A stretch of DNA of 64,000 nt, taken from contig NZ_ATHL01000055.1 in assembly GCF_000445125.1 (NCBI RefSeq), positions 1 to 64,000 of the forward strand, read 5' to 3'. The notes below the pieces were generated by a model. That model was not told where the DNA came from. It worked only from the letters and a program-made list of their open reading frames with translations, and did no database searches. Shown here piece after piece: positions 35,546 through 45,179 of this stretch (within the stretch, counting starts at the first letter, position 1; each line of letters starts with the position of its first letter). The DNA is from Novosphingobium lindaniclasticum LE124 (GTDB taxonomy: Bacteria; Pseudomonadota; Alphaproteobacteria; Sphingomonadales; Sphingomonadaceae). The translations under genes and the position numbers were made by a program.

Positions 35546-37159
35546 ATGGCTACGAACATCGACCCCGTTCCCGCGCATCCGCTCCCTTCGCATGACGTGA
35601 TCGTCGTCGGTTCAGGCGCGGCGGGTCTCACTGCAGCGCTCGAGATGGCCGACAAGCTCAAGGTTCTGGTGCTCGCCAAGGGCACGCTGACCGGCGGTTC
35701 CACGGCCTGGGCACAGGGCGGCATCGCCGCCGTTCTCGATGCGGGCGACACTTTCGAAGAGCACATCGAGGACACCATGGTCGCCGGGGCCGGTCTGAAC
35801 CGGCGCGAAACCGTGGAATTCGTGATCGAGCGCGCGCCTCACGCGATCGCGCGGCTGGTCGAACTGGGCGTGCCGTTCAACACCGAGGGCAGCGACCTGC
35901 ACCTCACCCGCGAGGGCGGCCATTCGCACCGCCGCATCGTCCACGTCGCCGACGCGACCGGCTGGGCGGTGCAAAGCGCGCTGCTGAAGGCGGCGGAGGA
36001 CCATCCCAACATTACCCTGCTGCCGGGGCAGTCCTGCATCGACCTCATCACCGGGCGCCACGAACTGCGCTATTCCGGCTCCGGCCGGGTCTGGGGTGTC
36101 TATGCGCTCGACGAAAAGACCGGGCGGGTCGAGGCGCACACCGCTCGCGCGACGGTCCTTGCCACCGGCGGCGCGGGGCGCGTCTATCAGTTCTCCACCG
36201 CGCCGCGCGGCGCCACCGGCGACGGCATCGCCATGGCCTGGCGCGCCGGTGCGCGCGTCTCCAACATGGAGATGATGCAGTTCCACCCGACCTGCCTCTA
36301 CAACCTGGAGGTCAAGAACTTCCTCATCACCGAGGCCGTGCGCGGCGAGGGCGGGAGGCTGCTCCATCCGGTCACCGGCCACCGCTTCATGCCCGATTAC
36401 GATGCGCGCGCCGAACTGGCCCCGCGCGACGTCGTCGCCCGCGCCATCGACGACCAGATCAAGCGCTACGGCCTCGACTACGTCCACCTCGACATCAGCC
36501 ACCAGCCCGCGGCCTTCATCCGCGAGCACTTCCCGAACATCTACGAAAAGCTGCTCGGCCTCGGCATCGACATGACCAGGGAGCCGATCCCGGTCGTCCC
36601 CGCGCAGCACTACACCTGCGGCGGCGTGCTCATCGATCTCGACGGCAAGACCGACCTGCCGGGCCTCTACGCGGCGGGCGAATGCACCGAGAGCGGCCTT
36701 CACGGCGCCAATCGTCTGGCCTCCAACTCGCTGCTGGAATGTTTCGTCTTCGGCGAATCCTGCGCGGCGCACATCCTCGATCACTGGGACGCGTTCGACC
36801 TGCCGCCGCCGGTGCGGCCCTGGGACGAAAGCCGGGTCATCGATTCGGACGAGGAAGTGGTCATCAAGCAGAACTGGACGGAGATCCGGCGTTTCATGTG
36901 GAACTATGTCGGTATCGTGCGCACCACCAAGCGGCTGGAGCGCGCGATGCACCGCATCCAGATGCTGAACGGCGAGGTCGAGGAATACTACCGCCATTTT
37001 CGTGTCTCGACCGACCTGATCGAACTGCGCAACCTGCTTCAGACCGCCGAACTGATCGTCCGCTCGGCGCTGCACCGGCACGAGAGCCGGGGGCTGCACT
37101 TTACGCTGGATTATCGCGAGACGGAGACGGAAGCGCACGACACCGTTCTGGTGCCCTGA
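35546..37159 (+). CDS. nadB: L-aspartate oxidase
   Basis: NadB oxidises aspartate to iminoaspartate, the first step of de novo NAD synthesis. The FAD-binding GSGAAGL lies at 22-28. GSTAWAQGGIAAVL, HSHRRIVHVAD, ATGGAGRVY and QHYTCGGVLIDLDGKT are NadB hallmarks that separate it from succinate dehydrogenase. The length of 537 aa is normal. The enzyme is cytoplasmic and uses oxygen or fumarate. nadA and nadC are not in the window. The ATG is preceded by GGAG. Confidence 0.96.
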   Translation: MATNIDPVPAHPLPSHDVIVVGSGAAGLTAALEMADKLKVLVLAKGTLTGGSTAWAQGGIAAVLDAGDTFEEHIEDTMVAGAGLNRRETVEFVIERAPHAIARLVELGVPFNTEGSDLHLTREGGHSHRRIVHVADATGWAVQSALLKAAEDHPNITLLPGQSCIDLITGRHELRYSGSGRVWGVYALDEKTGRVEAHTARATVLATGGAGRVYQFSTAPRGATGDGIAMAWRAGARVSNMEMMQFHPTCLYNLEVKNFLITEAVRGEGGRLLHPVTGHRFMPDYDARAELAPRDVVARAIDDQIKRYGLDYVHLDISHQPAAFIREHFPNIYEKLLGLGIDMTREPIPVVPAQHYTCGGVLIDLDGKTDLPGLYAAGECTESGLHGANRLASNSLLECFVFGESCAAHILDHWDAFDLPPPVRPWDESRVIDSDEEVVIKQNWTEIRRFMWNYVGIVRTTKRLERAMHRIQMLNGEVEEYYRHFRVSTDLIELRNLLQTAELIVRSALHRHESRGLHFTLDYRETETEAHDTVLVP

Positions 37160-37187
37160 CCGGGGCGGTTGCGCTTTCGCGTCTCCT

Positions 37188-37225
37188 CCTTCGTCATTGC
37201 TTCGCTACGCCCGCAATGACGAAGG
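37188..37225. repeat. Palindromic repeat between convergent nadB and HerA-like gene
   Basis: Perfect 13-base arms CCTTCGTCATTGC / GCAATGACGAAGG enclose a 12-base loop. It lies between two convergent genes and may serve as an mRNA 3'-end stem. The sequence resembles dispersed repeats known in alphaproteobacteria. Confidence 0.7.
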
Positions 37226-37240
37226 GCGTGGGGTTTGAAC

Positions 37241-38713
37241 TCAGCCTTCGACGGGCGCGGTCGTCACGCCGAGATCCGGCAGGCCGACCGAACGCTTGCC
37301 CGAGAAATCGGTGCGGACGACGATCAGCCCGTCCTTTTCCAGATAGTCCAGCAGGCGCTGTACGCGGCGCGGGCTGCTGGTGCCGTAGACGCGGGCCAGG
37401 GTCATGTCGTCCGGGCAGGGCTCGTCGTTCATCGCCGCGCGGGCGATCATGTAGAACGGGGCCAGGGCATCGTCGGGGACATGCCTGGCGAGGTTGACGA
37501 GGTCGAACCAGCGCTCGTCTTCCGGGTCTTCGATCCCGGCGATTGCGGCGGCGAAGCCCCTGCGGAACATCGTCGCGTCGAGGCCGCGCACCGAAATGCC
37601 CTTCATTCGGCAGCGGATCGTAAAATCCTGGAACAGCGTGGTCGCGGACTGGAACGTGCATTCCGGATCCCGGGCCATGGCGTTGAGGATTTCGAGCATG
37701 GCCGCGCGGTTTTCTTCCGGCTCCGGCTCGGGCCGCTCGGGGCGCGGGGGCGGTGCGGTCGGCGATGCCGGGCTGTGGGCGATCGATTCGCTCAGTTCCT
37801 CGATGTCCACGCTGGGACGCGGGGCCGGGCGTGAGAATTCCGAGCGTTCGGGCTCCACATGCAGATTGTCGTGCAGCAGCTCGCGCAGTTCGTCGGTCGA
37901 GGCTGTCGGCAGCGGCATCAGGCCGGGCGTGACCGACTTGGCGCCGGTCAGCACCGAGCCGATGTTGACTGCCACGGGACGGCGGCTGATCGCCGGGCCG
38001 AGGCCGAGGAACTGGCCGCGCGCCAGGTCACGGATCGATTCGGCCTGGCGCCGCTCCATGCCGAGCAGATCGGCGGCGCGCACCATGTCGATATCGAGGA
38101 AGGTGCGGCCCATCAGGAAGTTCGACGCCTCTGCGGCGACGTTCTTCGCCAGCTTGGCCAAGCGCTGCGTGGCGATCACCCCGGCAAGGCCGCGCTTGCG
38201 GCCCCGGCACATGAGGTTGGTCATTGCCGCCAGGCTGACGCGCCGGGCCTCTTCGGAAACTTCCCCGGCGGCGGCGGGCGCGAACATCTGCGCCTCGTCC
38301 ACCACGACCAGCGCCGGATACCACTGCTCGCGCGGGGCATCGAACATGGCGTTGAGGAACTGCGCGGCGCACTTCATCTGCTGGTCGATCTCCAGCTCGT
38401 CGAGCGCCAGCACCACCGAGGCGCGATGTTCGCGGATGCGCGCGCCGAGCCGGACGATCTCCGCCTCGGCATAAGCGGCGCCGTCGATCACGACATGGCC
38501 GAATTCCTCGGCAAGGCTGACGAAATCGCCTTCCGGATCGATGACGACCTGCTGGACGACCGAGGCGCTCTCTTCGAGCAGGCGGCGCAGCAGGTGCGAC
38601 TTGCCGGACCCGGAATTGCCCTGCACCAGCAGGCGGGTCGCGAGAAGTTCCTTGATGTCGATCTCGATCGACTCGCCCTGCGGGGTTTGGCCGATCACGA
38701 TATTGGCGCTCAC
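37241..38713 (-). CDS. HerA/DUF87-type ATPase
   Basis: This P-loop ATPase has Walker A GNSGSGKS (32-39), Walker B LVVVDE (135-140) followed by AQMFAP, and a later GVIATQRLAKLAK sensor region, the pattern of HerA/FtsK-superfamily ATPases. Residues about 290-345 are a Pro-rich linker. The C-terminal 140 residues look like a helical plus winged-helix DNA-binding part (VQRLLDYLEKDGLIVV). It may translocate DNA, but no NurA-type nuclease is nearby. The GTG at 38713 is preferred; a TTG at 38749 is the alternative. Confidence 0.85.
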   Translation of the reverse strand: MSANIVIGQTPQGESIEIDIKELLATRLLVQGNSGSGKSHLLRRLLEESASVVQQVVIDPEGDFVSLAEEFGHVVIDGAAYAEAEIVRLGARIREHRASVVLALDELEIDQQMKCAAQFLNAMFDAPREQWYPALVVVDEAQMFAPAAAGEVSEEARRVSLAAMTNLMCRGRKRGLAGVIATQRLAKLAKNVAAEASNFLMGRTFLDIDMVRAADLLGMERRQAESIRDLARGQFLGLGPAISRRPVAVNIGSVLTGAKSVTPGLMPLPTASTDELRELLHDNLHVEPERSEFSRPAPRPSVDIEELSESIAHSPASPTAPPPRPERPEPEPEENRAAMLEILNAMARDPECTFQSATTLFQDFTIRCRMKGISVRGLDATMFRRGFAAAIAGIEDPEDERWFDLVNLARHVPDDALAPFYMIARAAMNDEPCPDDMTLARVYGTSSPRRVQRLLDYLEKDGLIVVRTDFSGKRSVGLPDLGVTTAPVEG

Positions 38714-38879
38714 GGCACCTGCCTTGGGCAAGGCTGGCCCGGGAGGCAAGTCGGCATTGCGGCGTTATCCATAGCTTGAATCGGGAGTCCGGTTCTGCGC
38801 GCCCGTTCTCTATCTCCGGCGCGGGCGCGAATCGCCAGTCACGGCGCTGTCACACGCGCGGGGCATAGGTTTGGGGATC

Positions 38880-39743
38880 ATGGCTTCTCCGGTTACTTCC
38901 GATATCGACGATAGCGAACAGCGGCCGCTCAGGCTGGTGGTTCTGGCTGGGCATGGTCTCACGCCGGCAGCCGTCGATGTGCTGGCCGAGCGTTTTGGGG
39001 AAAAGCATCGCTGCCTGATCCCGCTCGCCGGAAGGCCGCTGATCGCGCATGTCCTGCAAACCGCCGCGCAGCATCCGCGGGTGGCGAGCCTTGCCGTCTG
39101 CGTCGAGCGCGAGGCCTTCGATCCGGTGTGGGACGTGCTCACCCGCCTGCCTGGACGCGGGTCCGTCGCCCTGGTCGAGGCGCGCGAGGATATCGCCGCC
39201 AGCGTCCGTGCCGCAGCGGCGGACTGGGATGGGCCGCTGCTCGTCACCACGGCCGATCACGCGCTGCTGAGCCCCGAATCGATCGACGCCATGGCCGATG
39301 CGCTGGAAGGTTGCGACGTGACTTTCGCGCTCGCCCGGCGCGAGGCGGTGGAGGCGGCGCACCCGAGCGCCCTGCGCAGCTACCTGAGCCTTCGCGACGG
39401 GGCCTTCGCGACATGCGATCTCTACGGCATGGCGCATACCCGCTTCGTCGACGCCGTGGACGTGTTTCGGGGTGCGCGGATCGGTGGGCGGGAAAGTGCC
39501 CGCGTTCGGCGTGCGATCGGCTTCATCGGGCTGGCATTGATGAAGCTGGGCATGGAAACGCTTTCCGGCGCGGTCGTCCGCGCATCGCGGCGGATGGGGC
39601 TGAGGGTTCGTGCCGTGATCCTGCCGGACGGCACGCAGGCCATCGATGTCGACGACGACCGCAGTTACGCGATCGTGCGCGATCTGCTGGGCGATGTTTC
39701 GCGGGATGAACAGGCAGCGGACGCTGCGCTGGCCGTGGCGTGA
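38880..39743 (+). CDS. MobA-like nucleotidyltransferase family protein
   Basis: The 287-aa protein has a GT-A fold like MobA or sugar-phosphate nucleotidyltransferases: LVVLAGHG at residues 19-26, then GEKHRCLIPLAGRPLIAHVL, and an acidic VTTADHALLS in the metal-binding position. The usual LAGG-x-G-x-RMG loop is altered, with about 15 extra residues between the first glycines and the lysine. A C-terminal hydrophobic-basic stretch (about 205-245) may touch the membrane, and DDDRSYAIVRDLL is near the end. Its substrate is unknown. The ATG at 38880 is favoured over an upstream TTG. Confidence 0.75.
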   Translation: MASPVTSDIDDSEQRPLRLVVLAGHGLTPAAVDVLAERFGEKHRCLIPLAGRPLIAHVLQTAAQHPRVASLAVCVEREAFDPVWDVLTRLPGRGSVALVEAREDIAASVRAAAADWDGPLLVTTADHALLSPESIDAMADALEGCDVTFALARREAVEAAHPSALRSYLSLRDGAFATCDLYGMAHTRFVDAVDVFRGARIGGRESARVRRAIGFIGLALMKLGMETLSGAVVRASRRMGLRVRAVILPDGTQAIDVDDDRSYAIVRDLLGDVSRDEQAADAALAVA

Positions 39744-39803
39744 AAGGGCCGAGCGGCAGCGTCCGTCCTCGCTATCCGGAAAATTTCAGGAGCCCAAACG
39801 ACT

Positions 39804-39829
39804 TTCGGGCCCCCTTGCGGGGGCCCGAA
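39804..39829. terminator. Strong GC stem-loop between nucleotidyltransferase and tRNA-Leu
   Basis: Perfect 11-base arms TTCGGGCCCCC / GGGGGCCCGAA enclose a 4-base loop. It can serve the plus-strand gene or the minus-strand tRNA. T-runs on both sides are short. Confidence 0.6.
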
Positions 39830-39860
39830 GGCTTTGTCCAATCTTGATCTACAAGAATGA

Positions 39861-39947
39861 TGGTGCGGTCAAGAAGACTCGAACTTCCACGGGCTTTCGC
39901 CCACAACGACCTCAACGTTGCGCGTCTACCAATTCCGCCATGACCGC
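39861..39947 (-). tRNA. tRNA-Leu(GAG)
   Basis: The minus strand folds as a complete 87-base class II tRNA: acceptor GCGGTCA/TGACCGC, D arm with GGTAGACGCG, anticodon stem CAACG/CGTTG with loop TTGAGGT (anticodon GAG), a long variable arm, T loop GTTCGAGTC, and an encoded CCA at 39861-39863. Confidence 0.95.
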
Positions 39948-40109
39948 TAAATCATCACCGGGGAGCTGTGAAGCCGCCCCTTGGCAGGAGCGCGCCACTA
40001 GCAAAGGGTTCCGGACCCGGCAAGAGGCTTCGAGCGATTATTTTCAAAAAGAGCGACTTTTTTCGAGCAAGACCTAAAATTCGGCGGATTAGCGTGGAGA
40101 TACGAAAAA

Positions 40110-40138
40110 ACGCGCCCAAGCTTTCCGGCTGGGCGCGT
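40110..40138 (-). terminator. Rho-independent terminator of the zinc-ribbon gene
   Basis: Arms ACGCGCCCA / TGGGCGCGT are followed on the minus strand by TTTTTTCG. It lies about 40 bases beyond the stop at 40180. Confidence 0.8.
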
Positions 40139-40179
40139 CTTTGATTCCGTGAAAATTGCGCAGACGTCCGCGAGAAACG

Positions 40180-41136
40180 CTATTCGGGCTTCCAGCCGAT
40201 CTCCGCGGCCGAGGCCGCCTTGGGAATGTCCGTGAGCGCTTCGTTGACGGTGATCGCTTCTCCGGGGGCCAGCTTGCGCTTGGAAGGCACCACTTCCTTC
40301 TCGTAGACGATGCGGTCGCGCTTGTCGCGCAGCACCACCAGCAGTGAAGGCACCTTGCGCGCTTCGCTGCCGATATTGCTGATCGTGCCGCTGACCGAGA
40401 AGAACTCGGTGCCGTCGGGCAAGGGCTTGCGGTCCTGCCGTTTGCGCGGGAAGTCGAGCTGGAGGTCGGGCTGCGCCTGCGAGAACGTCTGGTGCGGAAT
40501 CGGTAGCCAGTCGGGCAAGCCGCCCCAGGCGACCGCGCCGGTAAGGCCCAGCGTCACCACCGCGAAGAGTACCGAGCCGAAAGTCGCGATCCGCGTCCAG
40601 TTGCGGCGCGGGCGGAACGGCGGCGCGAAATCGAAGCTGGAAGGACCTTCGTCCGCATAGTGGACGGCCGTGGTGTCGTCATAGACGCCCGCCGTCTTGC
40701 GGGCGGCGCGAGGGGGCGTTGCCGAAGACGCGGAAGCGGCGTCTGCCGCCGGTTCCGCGACGGGCGCGTCCTGTGCCGAGATCGGCGCCGGCGCGGGAGC
40801 AGCGGCGCGGCCGGGGACGCGGATGGCTTCCCTTGCCGGTTGTGCCGACGAGCCAGGCCGCGTGGACTGCGATTGATGCGGCATCGGTGCAGGAGCGGGC
40901 TCCGCAACGGCAGGCTGCGCAAAGGCAGTGTCGGGATGCGGTGCCTGCGTGTCTGGTACGCTCTCGGCCAGTTGTGCAGGCTCCGGTTCCGGGGGCGTTT
41001 GCGCACTGGATGGCGCCGGGCCTTCCTGGAACCAGCTGTGGCGGCACTTGGCGCAGCGCACGGTGCGGCCGTCCACGCCGACCGCGCTGTCCGGCACGGC
41101 GTATCGTGTAGAGCAAGCTGGGCACGCGATGATCAT
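40180..41136 (-). CDS. Zinc-ribbon (MJ0042-type) DUF3426 membrane protein
   Basis: The 318-aa protein has an N-terminal zinc ribbon with Cys5, Cys8, Cys28 and Cys31 ([18 protein letters not shown]). A long Pro/Ala-rich linker to about residue 150 follows, then one membrane helix near 185-208 and a C-terminal DUF3426 beta domain ([19 protein letters not shown]). Family members are membrane-anchored proteins of unknown function found beside ftsEX in this lineage. The linker-helix-beta layout suggests a sensor or scaffold role, but this is a guess. It diverges from ftsE. Confidence 0.88.
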   Translation of the reverse strand: MIIACPACSTRYAVPDSAVGVDGRTVRCAKCRHSWFQEGPAPSSAQTPPEPEPAQLAESVPDTQAPHPDTAFAQPAVAEPAPAPMPHQSQSTRPGSSAQPAREAIRVPGRAAAPAPAPISAQDAPVAEPAADAASASSATPPRAARKTAGVYDDTTAVHYADEGPSSFDFAPPFRPRRNWTRIATFGSVLFAVVTLGLTGAVAWGGLPDWLPIPHQTFSQAQPDLQLDFPRKRQDRKPLPDGTEFFSVSGTISNIGSEARKVPSLLVVLRDKRDRIVYEKEVVPSKRKLAPGEAITVNEALTDIPKAASAAEIGWKPE

Positions 41137-41282
41137 GATAGCAAGCTAAAGCACGACTGACTCGTCCGCGACAAGACATCGAGCTGTGGGCACAAGCCGG
41201 AACGCCCTTTTTTCCACATTCAATGCTCGCTATAGCCGCTCCCGTCGCCCGTTCGGACCAGACGCAGCACAGATATACGAGC

Positions 41283-41996
41283 ATGACCGCGGACGGGGAA
41301 ATCGTTCATTTCGACAATGTGGGCTTGCGCTACGGTACGGAGCGCGAGGTGCTGTCCGATCTGACCTTCACGCTGTTCGCGGGGCGCTTCTATTTCCTGA
41401 CCGGGGCGAGCGGCGCGGGCAAGACCTCGCTGCTGCGGCTGCTATACCTGGCGCAGCGTCCTTCGCGCGGCGCCATCCGCATGTTCGGTACCGATCTGAT
41501 CACGCTGCCACGCAGCCGCTTGCCGGGACTGCGCCGGCGGACCGGCGTGGTATTCCAGGACTTTCGCCTGATCCCCCATCTCTCCGCCTTCGACAACGTC
41601 GCCCTGCCGCTGCGCGTGGCAGGTCATCAGGAGCGGGACATCGGCGGACCGGTTCGCGACATCCTCGAATGGGTCGGCCTGTCGGACAAGCTGGACGCCG
41701 GCCCGGCCACGCTTTCGGGCGGCGAACAGCAGCGCGTGGCCATCGCGCGCGCAGTGATCGCCCGCCCGGCCATGCTGGTAGCGGACGAACCCACTGGGAA
41801 CGTCGATTCCGAAATGGCCCTCAAGCTCTTGCGCCTGTTCGAAATGCTCAACCGGCAGGGCACGACCGTCGTCGTCGCCACGCACGATCTCGACCTGCTG
41901 CGCAAGGTTCCCGACAGCCTGATCATGCGGCTCGACCGGGGGCGTCTTGCCGATCCCACCGGTGCGCTGCGCTATCCGCCGCGCAGGCTGACATGA
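41283..41996 (+). CDS. ftsE: Cell-division ABC ATPase FtsE
   Basis: FtsE with FtsX transmits the state of the divisome to cell-wall hydrolases in the periplasm. The 237-aa ATPase has Walker A GASGAGKTS (41-49), VVFQDFRLIPHLSAFDNVALPLR (Q-loop, FtsE-like), LSGGEQQRVAIARA and LVADEPTGNVD. The ATG at 41283 is chosen over 41223 because ABC homology starts there. ftsX starts within its stop (ATGA), so the two are translationally coupled. Confidence 0.95.
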   Translation: MTADGEIVHFDNVGLRYGTEREVLSDLTFTLFAGRFYFLTGASGAGKTSLLRLLYLAQRPSRGAIRMFGTDLITLPRSRLPGLRRRTGVVFQDFRLIPHLSAFDNVALPLRVAGHQERDIGGPVRDILEWVGLSDKLDAGPATLSGGEQQRVAIARAVIARPAMLVADEPTGNVDSEMALKLLRLFEMLNRQGTTVVVATHDLDLLRKVPDSLIMRLDRGRLADPTGALRYPPRRLT

Positions 41997-42940
41997 GCGA
42001 AGCGGACACGCTCGCCGACGCCGGGAAATGGCGCGTCAGGGACTGGCGCCGCCTCGGCGTGCGCGGCGCGGAACTGATCCCGCAGACGCGCATGTCGGGT
42101 CCGATGCCGTGGGTAATCGCCATCATGGTGGCGATGACCGCGATCGCGCTGGCGGCCGGTCTGGCGCTGGGTAATGCGATTTCCTTGGCGCGGGCCGAGA
42201 TCGAGGGCGGCGTGACCATCCAGGTCATCGAGCCGCGCGACGAGATACGCGAACGGGAAGCCGCAGCAGCGGTGGACGCGATCAAGCGCCTGCCGCACGT
42301 CGCCGGATTGCGCCGGGTGCCGCAGGCTGAGCTGGACGGGTTGATCGAGCCCTGGCTCGGCACCGGGATCGCCGCCGCTACCGGAGCCGCCATTCCCGTA
42401 CCTTCGCTGATCGACGTGCGGCTCAAGGGACCGGCCACGCCGCCGCAGCTCGCCGCGATCGAGAAGGCGATTGCCAAAGTGGCGCCATCGGCGAAAGTCG
42501 ATGCGCAGTCGAGCTGGCTGAGGCCGGTGTTCGACGCGATGGTCTCGCTTCAAGTGCTTTCGATCTCGCTGGTGCTGCTACTGGCAGGCGCATTGGCCGC
42601 CGCCGTCCTCCTGGCGGCGCGTTCGGCGCTAGGCGCCAATCGCGACATCATCGAGATCGTCCACCTGCTGGGCGGCACCGATACCCAGGTCGCGCGCGTG
42701 TTCCAGCGCTCGATCGGCTTCGATGCGGCGGGCGGCGGCACGGTGGGACTGGCGCTGGCGATGGTGGTCATCCTCTCGCTCGGCCGCCGGTTCGCGAGTC
42801 TCGGCGCGGGGCTGGTGGATAGCGGGGCGCTGGTCTGGACCGACTGGCTGCTGCTGGCGCTGGTGCCGCTGCTTTCGACGCTGCTGGCCATGCTGACTGC
42901 ACGGCTGACGGTGCTGCATGCATTGCGCAAGATGCTATAG
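41993..42940 (+). CDS. ftsX: Cell-division permease FtsX
   Basis: The 315-aa protein has four membrane segments: one near 39-60, a periplasmic domain of about 120 residues, and then three (about 183-205, 235-260, 280-305). This is the FtsX layout. The conserved stretch GANRDIIEIVHLLGGTDTQVARVFQR lies in the cytoplasmic loop that contacts FtsE. It should recruit and activate peptidoglycan hydrolase regulators. ydcF follows after 26 bases. Confidence 0.93.
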   Translation: MSEADTLADAGKWRVRDWRRLGVRGAELIPQTRMSGPMPWVIAIMVAMTAIALAAGLALGNAISLARAEIEGGVTIQVIEPRDEIREREAAAAVDAIKRLPHVAGLRRVPQAELDGLIEPWLGTGIAAATGAAIPVPSLIDVRLKGPATPPQLAAIEKAIAKVAPSAKVDAQSSWLRPVFDAMVSLQVLSISLVLLLAGALAAAVLLAARSALGANRDIIEIVHLLGGTDTQVARVFQRSIGFDAAGGGTVGLALAMVVILSLGRRFASLGAGLVDSGALVWTDWLLLALVPLLSTLLAMLTARLTVLHALRKML

Positions 42941-42966
42941 TCGTCGCAAGTCGCTATAGATCGCTC

Positions 42967-43518
42967 ATGTTCCGCCGCACCGCTGCCTTCCTCCTGCTGA
43001 TCTGGCTCTTCGGGTTCCTCTGGTTCGCGGTCACGCTGCCGGGGCCGCTGGACGATGCCGTGCGAACCGATGCGGTGATCGTGCTGACCGGAAGCAAGGG
43101 CCGGATCGAGCGGGCGCTGGCCGTACTGGATGCCGGCCGCGCGCCGCGCCTGCTCATTTCGGGTGTCGACCGGGAGGTCAAGCCGGGTGAGCTGGCAGCC
43201 GAGTTCCGCATTTCGGACCGGCTGATGCAGTGCTGCATCACGCTGGGATACGAAGCCTACGATACCCGCTCCAACGCCGTGGAAGCGGCGGAGTGGCTGG
43301 CGCGGCGCAAGGGCCGTTCGGTGCGGCTGGTGACGGCGGACTGGCACATGCGGCGCGCCGCTTACGAACTGGCGCGCGAACTGCCGGAGCATGTCACAAT
43401 CCGCGAGGACGGGGTGCCCTCCCGCCCCAGTCTGAGCACCTTGTTCCTGGAATATCACAAATATATCGGCCGCATGGCGCTCGATCTCTGGAACCGCCCT
43501 CCCTGGAAAGCCACCTGA
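42967..43518 (+). CDS. YdcF/ElyC family (DUF218) membrane-anchored protein
   Basis: The 183-aa protein has one N-terminal membrane helix (about 6-24) and a periplasmic DUF218 domain: TDAVIVLTGSKGRIERALAVL, DTRSNAVEAAEWL and LVTADWHMRRAAYEL. The E. coli relative ElyC affects envelope polysaccharide and peptidoglycan assembly, and the ftsEX neighbours fit an envelope role. Its stop overlaps the plsC ATG by one base. Confidence 0.88.
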   Translation: MFRRTAAFLLLIWLFGFLWFAVTLPGPLDDAVRTDAVIVLTGSKGRIERALAVLDAGRAPRLLISGVDREVKPGELAAEFRISDRLMQCCITLGYEAYDTRSNAVEAAEWLARRKGRSVRLVTADWHMRRAAYELARELPEHVTIREDGVPSRPSLSTLFLEYHKYIGRMALDLWNRPPWKAT

Positions 43519-44213
43519 TGCGCGCCACTCCGCTCGACGTCGTCCGCAGCCTTCTGTTCTATCTGCTGTTCTACCCCGGCACGCTGGTGTTCATCGCCGG
43601 CGTGGGCGTGACCTCGCTCGTCGGCACCGAGCCGATGCGGCGCACGGTGCGCGGATGGAGCCAGTATCACCGGCTCTGCTGCCGCTGGCTGCTGGGCATC
43701 CGCCTCAAGGTGGAGGGGGAGATGCCGAACGAAGGCGTGTTGGTGGCGATGAAGCACGAGAGCTTCTTCGAGGCGATCGACCTGCCGGCGCAGATGAACT
43801 TTCCCGCCCCCTTTCCGAAGGCGGAACTGGTCGGCCTGCCCGGCTGGGGCTGGGCCGCGCGTCAGTACGGCGTGGTCACCGTTGAACGCGACCAGGGCGC
43901 CAAGGCCTTGCGCGCGATGGTCAGTTCGGCGCGGAGCTTCGCAGCGCTTGGCCGCCCGTTGGCGATCTTTCCCGAAGGCACGCGCGTTCCCTCTGGCAAG
44001 CGGGCGCCGCTGCAGTCGGGCTTCGCGGGGCTCTACAAGCTGCTGGCGCTGCCGGTGGTGCCGGTGGCGGTGGACAGCGGGCGGCTTTATCATCGGCTTT
44101 GGAAGAAGTCGGGGACGATCACCTTGCGGGTCGGCCGCCACATCGAGCCCGGTCTACCTCGCGAGGAAGTGGAGGCACGGGTGCTAGACGAGATCAACGC
44201 GCTGAACGGGTGA
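43518..44213 (+). CDS. plsC: 1-acylglycerol-3-phosphate acyltransferase
   Basis: PlsC adds the second acyl chain to make phosphatidic acid. The 231-aa protein has an N-terminal membrane segment and the acyltransferase motif with His in KHESFFEAID; the usual HxxxxD Asp is Glu (HESFFE), a variant I have seen in related alphaproteobacterial proteins. FPEGTRVPSGK is the substrate-binding motif. It is the last gene of the ftsE-ftsX-ydcF-plsC run, converging with tyrC. Confidence 0.9.
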   Translation: MRATPLDVVRSLLFYLLFYPGTLVFIAGVGVTSLVGTEPMRRTVRGWSQYHRLCCRWLLGIRLKVEGEMPNEGVLVAMKHESFFEAIDLPAQMNFPAPFPKAELVGLPGWGWAARQYGVVTVERDQGAKALRAMVSSARSFAALGRPLAIFPEGTRVPSGKRAPLQSGFAGLYKLLALPVVPVAVDSGRLYHRLWKKSGTITLRVGRHIEPGLPREEVEARVLDEINALNG

Positions 44214-44249
44214 GTTTCGGGCCGAAGGATCGTGGACCTGCGGGCCTGC

Positions 44250-45179
44250 CTACTCCGCCGCGTCCACTCCGGCCTCATGATCGCCGCGCCCGAAGTCGGG
44301 GCGGGAATCGTCCTGGCCTTCCTCGATGATCGAGCGGCGGATCGCGCGGGTGCGGGTGAACTGGTCGAACAGCGCCTGTCCGTCGCCCACCCGGATCGCG
44401 CGTTGCAGGGCGGTGAGATCCTCGGTGAAGCGCTGGAGCATGGTGAGCACGGCTTCCTTGTTGGACAGGAACACGTCGCGCCACATCGTCGGGTCGGAAG
44501 CGGCGATCCGGGTGAAGTCGCGGAAGCCGCCCGCCGAATACTTGATGACTTCGCCCTGCGTCACGTCTTCCAGATCCGACGCCGTGCCCACGATCGTGTA
44601 GGCGATGAGGTGCGGTACGTGGCTGGTGACGGCGAGCACAAGATCGTGGTGCTCGGGCGTCATGATCTCGACATTGGCGCCGAGCGCTTCCCAGAAGCCG
44701 ACGAGTTCGCTCAGCTTGACCAGGTCGGTCCGCGCCGCGGGGGTGACGATGCACCAGCGGTTGCGGAACAGGTGCGCGAAACCGGCATCGGGGCCGGAGT
44801 TCTCGGTGCCGGCGACCGGGTGCGCGGGAATCACCATGTGGTCGGGCAGGGCTTCGCCCAGCGCCTTGGAGATCGCCTGCTTGCTGGAGCCGACATCGCT
44901 GACGAGGGCACGGGCGGGCAGGGCATCGCGCACTTGCTCTGCGGCAAGGCCCATGACGCCCGGCGGCACGCAAAAGATCACGAGGTCGGCGTTCTCGACG
45001 GCTTCGGCCGGGGTTTCGCAGACCCTGTGGACGAGGGCGCGCTCGGCGGCGCGGGCGCGGTGCGCCGGGCTGAGGTCGTAGCCGGTGGTCTGCGTGCCAG
45101 GCAGGTGCTCCTGTACCGCCAGGCCAATCGAGCCGCCCTGAAGGCCAAGGCCGATGATGGCGACAGTGCCGAAACTCAT
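44250..45179 (-). CDS. tyrC: Prephenate/arogenate dehydrogenase
   Basis: TyrC makes the tyrosine precursor by oxidative decarboxylation of prephenate or arogenate with NAD(P). The 309-aa protein starts with the dinucleotide fold [13 protein letters not shown] (G10-x-G12-x-x-G15). [22 protein letters not shown] and [12 protein letters not shown] form the active-site region. Its ATG overlaps the hisC stop by 4 bases, so the two are translated together. This hisC-tyrC pair matches bacteria where the HisC-like aminotransferase also serves aromatic amino acid synthesis. Confidence 0.94.
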   Translation of the reverse strand: MSFGTVAIIGLGLQGGSIGLAVQEHLPGTQTTGYDLSPAHRARAAERALVHRVCETPAEAVENADLVIFCVPPGVMGLAAEQVRDALPARALVSDVGSSKQAISKALGEALPDHMVIPAHPVAGTENSGPDAGFAHLFRNRWCIVTPAARTDLVKLSELVGFWEALGANVEIMTPEHHDLVLAVTSHVPHLIAYTIVGTASDLEDVTQGEVIKYSAGGFRDFTRIAASDPTMWRDVFLSNKEAVLTMLQRFTEDLTALQRAIRVGDGQALFDQFTRTRAIRRSIIEEGQDDSRPDFGRGDHEAGVDAAE

